From positions 1-62,643 of the forward strand of contig NZ_CAITNG010000135.1 in assembly GCF_903893715.1 (NCBI RefSeq): a stretch of DNA of 62,643 nt. Direction: 5' to 3'. The position numbers were made by a program, and so were the translations under genes. The notes beneath the pieces were generated by a model. That model worked only from the letters and a program-made list of their open reading frames with translations. It was not told where the DNA came from and searched no databases. Below, piece by piece: positions 57,104 to 62,643 of this stretch (position 1 is the stretch's first letter; every line of letters starts with the position of its first letter). This DNA is from an uncultured Mucilaginibacter sp. GTDB taxonomy: Bacteria; Bacteroidota; Bacteroidia; Sphingobacteriales; Sphingobacteriaceae.

Positions 57104-57871
57104 ATGCGTAAATTTTTCGAGTACTTAAAAACCAAACAATTTCTCGTTAACCTTGGCCTGGCCATCGGTAGTGTTATATTGATTACTGTAGTGGCATTTT
57201 TTAGCCTCGATCTGTATACGCGGCATGGTTCGGGCATACCCATACCCCAACTGGAGGGCATGCAGGTTGCCGATGCCACAAAATTATTGGATCAACAGGG
57301 CTTCCATTACCAGATAGATTCTGTTTATATAGGCGATAAAGCACCCGGCACCATTGTTCAGCAAGACCCTGACGCGGGTACCAATGTAAAAGAAGACCGT
57401 ACCATCTATCTCACCGTGGTTACGCGGCAGGCACCACCCGTGGCCTTGCCCGACCTGACCGAAAGCAATTATCGCGAAGCTATCGCTACGATATCCAACT
57501 ACGGTTTGAAAATGGGCGACACCACCTACAAACCCGATATAGCCCGCGACCGTGTACTCGAAGTTCACTTTGCAGGCCAGGTATTGAAGCCGGGCAGCAA
57601 ATTACCAAAAGGTTCGAAAATTGATCTGGTGTTAGGCGATGGCAAAGGTGCCAGCGAAGTTGCGATACCCGAACTGATCAACCTGTATTTGGATGAAGCT
57701 AAATTCGCCATTAAAAATTCGGGGCTGGTATTGGGTGCAACAACATATACCGGTACCGTAACCGACTCGACGAAAGCGATCGTGATATCACAATTCCCTA
57801 TGAAGAGCGACTCGTTGAGCAAAGTAAGCATCGGTACCAGGATAAATATTACGCTCACGCAAAAGAATTGA
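57104..57871 (+). CDS. PASTA-domain membrane protein
   Basis: 255 residues. An N-terminal cytoplasmic stub, one membrane helix (about 15-35), then three PASTA repeats (LEGMQVADATKLLDQQGFHY, LTESNYREAIATISNYGLKM and LINLYLDEAKFAIKNSGLVL). No kinase domain, unlike PknB-type PASTA proteins. It probably binds peptidoglycan fragments outside the inner membrane. The rhodanese gene begins 2 bp after its stop. Confidence 0.88.
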   Translation: MRKFFEYLKTKQFLVNLGLAIGSVILITVVAFFSLDLYTRHGSGIPIPQLEGMQVADATKLLDQQGFHYQIDSVYIGDKAPGTIVQQDPDAGTNVKEDRTIYLTVVTRQAPPVALPDLTESNYREAIATISNYGLKMGDTTYKPDIARDRVLEVHFAGQVLKPGSKLPKGSKIDLVLGDGKGASEVAIPELINLYLDEAKFAIKNSGLVLGATTYTGTVTDSTKAIVISQFPMKSDSLSKVSIGTRINITLTQKN

Positions 57872-57873
57872 GA

Positions 57874-58179
57874 ATGGATATTAGCGCTGCAGAGTTGAGC
57901 GAAAGGATCGGCAAGGGCGAAGTATTGAACATTTTGGATGTTCGCGGCGAAATGGAATACAGTACTTTTAACATCGGCGGGCAAAACCTGCCGCTACCCA
58001 AACTGGCTTCCAACATTGATGATGTTGAATACGGGCAAGACGATGAAATCATTACGGTATGCACCATGGGTCTGCGCAGCACCACAGGCAAAGCGTTGTT
58101 AAACCAGAACGGATTTACAAACGTTAGGAATTTAAAAGGCGGTTTAATTGAACTGCAAAAACTGAAGAAAGACCAATAA
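57874..58179 (+). CDS. Rhodanese-like protein
   Basis: 101 residues from ATG at 57874; a TTG at 57868 overlaps the PASTA stop. Single rhodanese domain with the active-site loop VCTMGLRSTTG, catalytic Cys near residue 65. It would transfer sulfane sulfur, or bind a partner. The PASTA-rhodanese-mltG order, each gene nearly touching the next, suggests one transcript. Confidence 0.9.
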   Translation: MDISAAELSERIGKGEVLNILDVRGEMEYSTFNIGGQNLPLPKLASNIDDVEYGQDDEIITVCTMGLRSTTGKALLNQNGFTNVRNLKGGLIELQKLKKDQ

Positions 58180-58180
58180 T

Positions 58181-59236
58181 ATGGCAAAAAAACAAGCACC
58201 AAAAAGCGGCAGCGGCCGTAAGATATTTATCGTCCTACTACTCATCGTTGTGGCCGTTGGGGCATATATGGCGTACACCTATTACAACCGCTACCTTGCC
58301 CCCAACGTAACCGATAGCCAGGAATACCTATACATACATACCGATGCTACGTATGATGATGTTTATAAAACCATCAGCGGACAAGGCATCGTAAAAGACA
58401 GCGCCAGCTTTGATGAAGCAGCGCATGCCAAACACTATACCACGCGGGTAAAGTCGGGCCGTTACCATTTGCATAGCGGGATGAGCAACCGCGAATTGAT
58501 CAATATGCTGATAACCGGTAAGCAGGAAGCGGTAAAAGTGGCCATTAAAAACTTCCGTTTAAAAGAAAATTTTGCGGGCTTTATGGGCAAAAAACTCGAA
58601 GCTGATTCGGCCGCGTTTATAAATTTATTGGATTCTGCCGCGTATGTGCAGAAGTTTGGTTTTACAACAGAGGATGTGTACACTATGATACTGCCCGATA
58701 CTTACGAGTTTTACTGGAACGCGCCGCCCCACAAAATATTCAGCAAGCTGTATGGCGAGTATCAAAAATTTTGGACGCCTGAACGCCGGCAAAAAGCAAC
58801 GGATATGGGTCTAAATCCCGTTAAGGTAACCATTTTAGCTTCGATAGTTGATGCCGAGGCCCTCCACGACAGTGAAATGCCTACCATTGCCGGCCTGTAC
58901 TTAAACCGCTTAAAAAAGGGCATGAAACTGGAAGCCGACCCAACCGTTATCTTCGCCGAGCACGATTTTACCATTCATAGGGTGTTGAACAGGCAATTGT
59001 CGGTCAATTCGCCATACAATACCTATTTGCATACCGGTTTGCCCCCCGGCCCAATCATGATGCCATCGCTTAACGCGATAAACTCGGTACTGGATTATAA
59101 GCATAGCGATTACCTGTACATGTGCGCCAAAGACGACCTTTCGGGATATACCAATTTTGCCAGCACCGTAGCGCAACACCAAATAAACGCGCGCAAATTC
59201 CAGGAGGCGTTGAACAAACGAAATATTAAGCACTGA
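58181..59236 (+). CDS. mltG: Endolytic transglycosylase MltG
   Basis: 351 residues. One N-terminal membrane helix (IFIVLLLIVVAVGAYMAYTY), then the YceG/MltG domain: YTMILPDTYEFYWNAPPHKI, ILASIVDAEALHDSE with the conserved catalytic Glu in VDAEA, MKLEADPTVIFA and SPYNTYLHTGLPPGPI. It cleaves nascent glycan strands and sets their length. Its ATG is 1 bp after the rhodanese gene, and its last base overlaps the thioesterase start. Confidence 0.94.
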   Translation: MAKKQAPKSGSGRKIFIVLLLIVVAVGAYMAYTYYNRYLAPNVTDSQEYLYIHTDATYDDVYKTISGQGIVKDSASFDEAAHAKHYTTRVKSGRYHLHSGMSNRELINMLITGKQEAVKVAIKNFRLKENFAGFMGKKLEADSAAFINLLDSAAYVQKFGFTTEDVYTMILPDTYEFYWNAPPHKIFSKLYGEYQKFWTPERRQKATDMGLNPVKVTILASIVDAEALHDSEMPTIAGLYLNRLKKGMKLEADPTVIFAEHDFTIHRVLNRQLSVNSPYNTYLHTGLPPGPIMMPSLNAINSVLDYKHSDYLYMCAKDDLSGYTNFASTVAQHQINARKFQEALNKRNIKH

Positions 59237-59643
59237 TGTTTGTACACAGCACCAAAATACGCGTACGTTATGGCGAAACCGACCAGATGGGTTATATGTA
59301 TTACGGCAACTACGCCGAATTTTACGAGGTTGGCCGTGTGGAAATGCTGCGCAGCTTAGGTTTAAGCTACCGTGGTATGGAAGAGTTTGGTGTGATGATG
59401 CCCGTATTAGAGCTGCATACCCGATACATTAAACCTGCCCGTTACGACGAGGAAATCACCGTAAAGGTAACTGTCGAAAAAATGCCGGCAACGCGCATTG
59501 TGTTTAAATACGAACTGTTTAACGAAACCGGCACGCTCATCAACACCGCCGAAACCCTGCTTATTTTTGTGAACATCCAATCGGGCCGGCCGGTTATGGC
59601 ACCCCAATACTTTTTGGACAAGATGCAGGCTTTTTTTGATTAG
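59236..59643 (+). CDS. YbgC-type acyl-CoA thioesterase
   Basis: 135 residues, hotdog fold. The N-terminal IRVRYGETDQMGYMYYGNY carries the catalytic Asp typical of the 4-hydroxybenzoyl-CoA thioesterase/YbgC type, followed by VGRVEMLRSLG. It hydrolyses acyl-CoA in the cytoplasm. It overlaps mltG by one base, closing the PASTA-rhodanese-mltG group. Confidence 0.92.
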   Translation: MFVHSTKIRVRYGETDQMGYMYYGNYAEFYEVGRVEMLRSLGLSYRGMEEFGVMMPVLELHTRYIKPARYDEEITVKVTVEKMPATRIVFKYELFNETGTLINTAETLLIFVNIQSGRPVMAPQYFLDKMQAFFD

Positions 59644-59702
59644 CCTGTCTTTTTGTTTTATCGCCCACCTATCCGCACGGATTTTATGTAAATTTGGACG
59701 AC

Positions 59703-60698
59703 ATGTTTTGGCTGCACCGCTTTTTATTAAAATTCAGATTTTACCAATACTTCCTCGACTGGATGAAGGTCATCTATCCGCCCGGTTTCAGGCCTTTGCC
59801 TTTGTATACCGTGCTCACCTTTTTTTTTGCAGAGATAAGGGAAGATTCGTTATCCAACAAAGCGGCCTCGCTGGCCTATAGTTTTTTGCTGGCCATGTTC
59901 CCCGGTATCATCTTTTTGTTTACGCTGATACCTTATATCCATATCGGCAATTTTCAGCAGCAATTGCTCGATTTGTTGAACCTGATATTGCCGCATACAG
60001 TTTATGTCGCTTTCCAATCCACCATCGAAGACATTGTAAAGCACCAAAACGTAAAACTCTTGTCGTTCGGTTTCCTTTCGGCGATGGTATTTGCCACCAA
60101 TGGTGTAAATAAACTGATGCAGGCATTCAACAAGTCATCGTTGCTGATAGAGAGCCGAAGTTATATCCGAAGGCGTTGGGTAGCCTTAAAATTGACCGTG
60201 CTTATCGCACTTACTTTGTTCGTGGCTATTTTAATTATGGTGTTGAGCCAGGCCATTATCGGTTTTATAAGGTTTGAGTTCAACTCAACCGGCAAGATCT
60301 GGATCTATGTTATCATGGTTTCAAGATGGCTCATTGTTATCGTTTTGTTTTTCGCGACTGTTTCCATTTTGTACCGATACGGCCCCGCGCATAAAAACCG
60401 ATGGAAGTTTTTGAGCCCGGGTTCTATACTGGCAACATTTCTGGCGGTATCCACATCCATTCTGTTTACCTGGTACATTAACCACTACGCTGCGGCCGCA
60501 TATAACAAATTATATGGCTCCATCGGTACACTCATTGTGGTGATGTTGTGGCTGTACCTTAACTCCATTATCATCCTCATCGGCTTCGAACTAAACGCCA
60601 GTATCGACCTTTCCAAGCGTACCGTTAAGATAGTGAAACCTAAATTCAACACCTTCAAACCTAAAAAGACAGATCAATTGAACGACAAAAACAATTGA
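59703..60698 (+). CDS. YihY/BrkB family membrane protein
   Basis: 331 residues from ATG at 59703; a TTG at 59694 is less likely. Six hydrophobic segments with family hallmarks KAASLAYSFLLAMFPGIIFL, MVFATNGVNKLMQAFNKSS, NRWKFLSPGSILATFLAV and YGSIGTLIVVMLWLYLNSII. Function of the family is unclear; the old name ribonuclease BN is not supported. The Lys-rich C-terminus is cytoplasmic. It follows the thioesterase after 59 bp. Confidence 0.9.
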   Translation: MFWLHRFLLKFRFYQYFLDWMKVIYPPGFRPLPLYTVLTFFFAEIREDSLSNKAASLAYSFLLAMFPGIIFLFTLIPYIHIGNFQQQLLDLLNLILPHTVYVAFQSTIEDIVKHQNVKLLSFGFLSAMVFATNGVNKLMQAFNKSSLLIESRSYIRRRWVALKLTVLIALTLFVAILIMVLSQAIIGFIRFEFNSTGKIWIYVIMVSRWLIVIVLFFATVSILYRYGPAHKNRWKFLSPGSILATFLAVSTSILFTWYINHYAAAAYNKLYGSIGTLIVVMLWLYLNSIIILIGFELNASIDLSKRTVKIVKPKFNTFKPKKTDQLNDKNN

Positions 60699-60787
60699 TA
60701 TACAATTAATTATATAAATTAACTGCCTGTTTAAATTATTTTAACATCGAATTTGCCAATTCGGGGTGCTTTTGTACTTTTGTCCCC

Positions 60788-60872
60788 GGAGAGTTGGCAG
60801 AGTGGTCGATTGCGGCAGTCTTGAAAACTGTTGACTGTAACAGGTCCTGGGGTTCGAATCCCTAACTCTCCG
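60788..60872 (+). tRNA. tRNA-Ser(TGA)
   Basis: 85 nt. Acceptor GGAGAGT/ACTCTCC with discriminator G, D-arm, anticodon loop CTTGAAA with anticodon TGA at 60822-60824, a long variable arm typical of Ser tRNAs, T-loop GGTTCGAATCC. CCA is not encoded. Confidence 0.95.
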
Positions 60873-60885
60873 CAAAACAAAAAGC

Positions 60886-60912
60886 GACCTGCTTAAAAGC
60901 AGGCTTTTTTGT
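60886..60912 (+). terminator. Intrinsic terminator after tRNA-Ser(TGA)
   Basis: CCTGCTT, AA, AAGCAGG and six T. Confidence 0.85.
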
Positions 60913-60931
60913 TTTTATAGTTAGACAACCC

Positions 60932-61021
60932 GGAGAGGTGTCAGAGTGATCGAATGTGCCTGATTCGAAATCAGGTGTACTGTAACAGGTACCGGGGGTT
61001 TGAATCCCTCCCTCTCCGCCA
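60932..61021 (+). tRNA. tRNA-Ser(CGA)
   Basis: Acceptor GGAGAGG/CCTCTCC, anticodon stem CCTGA/TCAGG with loop TTCGAAA and anticodon CGA at 60966-60968, long variable arm, T-loop GGTTTGAATCC. CCA is encoded (61019-61021). It is a second serine isoacceptor, in tandem with the first. Confidence 0.94.
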
Positions 61022-61030
61022 AGTTATTAT

Positions 61031-61059
61031 GCCACCCTATTTTGGGTGGCTTTTTTTTT
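61031..61059 (+). terminator. Intrinsic terminator after tRNA-Ser(CGA)
   Basis: GCCACCC, TATTTT, GGGTGGC and nine T. Confidence 0.9.
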
Positions 61060-61141
61060 AGATTTTCAAGGCAGCATTTAAGTACAGGATAGTGATTTTT
61101 AATAAAAAACCTATCTTGCGCGGTATAAACCAATTACCCCC

Positions 61142-62509
61142 ATGTTAAATACTGCAACGCACCTTGTACTGGTCAGAAAAGCCTGTTTCACGTTTTTACT
61201 GCTATTTAGTTTTGGCACTGCAACAGCGCAGGGAACCCCCGAACCACGCAATTTAGTTGTGCCCGAAGCAAGCATCACCGCAAATACCGCCACGTTGCTT
61301 TGGGACAAGCCAAACCATTACGATAATATTGCGGCTTACCAGATTTTTGTGGATGGCATATCTGTTGGCAGGTCGACCAAAACAAATTATATGGTACAAG
61401 GGCTTACACCCGGCAAAACTTATAGTTTCACCTTAAAGGCTGAGGATAAAGCAGGTAAATTATCGCTCAATGGTAATAAGGTGACCTGCAAAACCAAACC
61501 GGAAGGAAAAACCTTTAATGTGGTTGACTATGGTGCCAAAGGCGATGGCGAGACCAGAAACACGTTGGCCATACAAAAGGCCATCGATGCCTGCACACCA
61601 GGTGGCACCGTATACATCCCATCAGGTACTTTTTTAAGCGGTGCGCTGTACCTGAAAAGTAATATTACCCTGTACATTGCCGAAGGCGGTACATTAAAAG
61701 GCAGCACCGACATGCAGGACTATTATCCCATGATAATGAACCGATTTGAGGGCTGGGAAATGAAAACGCAGGCCAGTTTGATCAATGCCGGCACGCTCGA
61801 CCATTCGGGTAAATATAACGTGGTGAACCTGAGTATACGAGGTAAAGGCACTATATATGGTGGGGGTTCTACCCTGGGCAATGCGGTCATCAAACAGTTA
61901 GGCTTGCGCGGCCGCGGGCGGCTCATCTGTATTATGAACGGGCAAAACATTGATATACAAGGCCTGAACATTGAAAATTCATCCTGCTGGACCATCCACT
62001 ATATCTATAGCGATAAGGTTACACTGCACGACCTCAACATTGTGAGCACCGCCCGTAACGGCGATGGTATTGACCCCGACTCGTCGGATGAGTCGTATAT
62101 TTTTAACTGTACTTTTTCTACCGGCGACGATTGTATCGCTATTAAATCGGGCAAAAACCCTGAGGGCAATGTGGTTAACAAACCAACACGTGGTGTGCGC
62201 ATTACCGACTGCGATTTTGTAAAGGGGCATGGTATATCTATCGGCAGCGAAATGTCGGGCGGGGTAAGCGATGTGTTTGTGCAGGATTGTAAAGCAGGAG
62301 CTTTGCTGCATGGTATGCAGATAAAAGCCACCAAAGAGCGTGGCGGCTATGTAAAAAATGTAACCGTTGCTGATTGCCAGCTATTGCAGATCACCGTTTT
62401 TTCGGCCCTTAATTACAATAACGATGGTGAAGCCGCACCCGAGCCGCCTATATTTGAAAACTTTAATTTCTACAACATCGACCTCTCGCTGGCAGCCTCA
62501 AAAGAGTAA
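61142..62509 (+). CDS. GH28 polygalacturonase-like protein with N-terminal Fn3 domain
   Basis: 455 residues. Signal peptide ending near TATAQ, a fibronectin type III domain (about 35-118: LVVPEASITANTATLLWDKP, TYSFTLKAEDKAG), then a GH28 right-handed beta-helix from about 125 (FNVVDYGAKGDGETRNTLAI). Catalytic region: NGDGIDPDSSDE, STGDDCIAIKSG, VKGHGISIGSEMSGG and the RIK-like MQIKATKERGG. Exo-acting pectinases of this layout run longer; the stop after NIDLSLAASKE suggests an early end. No other pectin genes are in view. Confidence 0.85.
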   Translation: MLNTATHLVLVRKACFTFLLLFSFGTATAQGTPEPRNLVVPEASITANTATLLWDKPNHYDNIAAYQIFVDGISVGRSTKTNYMVQGLTPGKTYSFTLKAEDKAGKLSLNGNKVTCKTKPEGKTFNVVDYGAKGDGETRNTLAIQKAIDACTPGGTVYIPSGTFLSGALYLKSNITLYIAEGGTLKGSTDMQDYYPMIMNRFEGWEMKTQASLINAGTLDHSGKYNVVNLSIRGKGTIYGGGSTLGNAVIKQLGLRGRGRLICIMNGQNIDIQGLNIENSSCWTIHYIYSDKVTLHDLNIVSTARNGDGIDPDSSDESYIFNCTFSTGDDCIAIKSGKNPEGNVVNKPTRGVRITDCDFVKGHGISIGSEMSGGVSDVFVQDCKAGALLHGMQIKATKERGGYVKNVTVADCQLLQITVFSALNYNNDGEAAPEPPIFENFNFYNIDLSLAASKE

Positions 62510-62643
62510 TAGCCCATCATATGACAGATGGCATTAAACTTCTATTGAGAAGCAAGTCAAAATTTGATTTATTATCTCTGTGATTGTATTTAAAAGTAAA
62601 CTCGTTTAAATAGGATTGAAGATGCTTGATGGATACTTTGTGA

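Overview
The window is chromosomal DNA from a member of the Bacteroidota, most likely family Sphingobacteriaceae (Mucilaginibacter/Pedobacter-like). The sequence evidence is a type IX secretion (T9SS) C-terminal sorting domain, promoters of the Bacteroidota form TTTG-N20/21-TAnnTTTG, few Shine-Dalgarno sites, futalosine-pathway menaquinone genes, a MetX/MetY methionine route, and many small dispersed repeats. The genus is an inference from style, not from a search.

Layout. 1-2.2 kb: a long collagen-like surface protein running off the left edge, with a small T9SS cargo protein upstream. 2.7-20.75 kb: housekeeping genes (Tex, DUF4142 lipoprotein, beta-barrel protein, RBBP9-like hydrolase, DEDDh exonuclease coupled to a cNMP/CBS/DUF294 regulator, polyprenyl diphosphate synthase, GxxExxY protein, RNase R, GH19 chitinase-like protein, cobalamin adenosyltransferase, CE15-like esterase, LOG protein, two carriers). 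20.75-27.83 kb: an AT-rich accessory island. It holds an orphan HigA antitoxin with only the last codons of HigB left, and a plus-strand type II restriction-modification (R-M) pair. The cytosine methyltransferase of that pair is interrupted by a 3,843-bp IS1595-type transposon with perfect 23-bp inverted repeats and an 8-bp target duplication. The transposon carries transposase, a P63C protein and a second R-M pair. Both inner R-M genes are broken: an amber codon in the putative nuclease and a one-base expansion at the catalytic PCQ motif of the methyltransferase.

27.8-31 kb: GDSL hydrolase, an anti-sigma/cupin gene split at an A10 tract, and a SulP transporter. 31.2-36.4 kb: sulfur amino acid genes in the order metY-metX-hom, preceded by an S-box (SAM-I) riboswitch and a leader reading frame ending in a run of cysteine codons, with a second trans-sulfuration enzyme upstream. 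36.4-37 kb: a ParE-type toxin-antitoxin pair. 37-44.5 kb: a large MG2-like surface protein, mqnE/phosphatase/mqnA, a receiver protein, an SDR and a small exported protein. 44.7-55.5 kb (mostly minus strand): two TPR proteins behind gyrA, hemF, an MFS carrier, a cold-shock protein, a peroxiredoxin and an ABC exporter. 55.5-62.5 kb: ddl, then divergent PASTA, rhodanese, mltG, thioesterase and YihY genes, two tRNA-Ser genes, and a GH28 polygalacturonase that looks short at its C-terminus.

The most interesting signals are the R-M system nested inside an R-M gene, the stacked SAM-riboswitch/Cys-codon leader, and three homopolymer or stop-codon disruptions that could be decay, slippage sites or sequencing errors.
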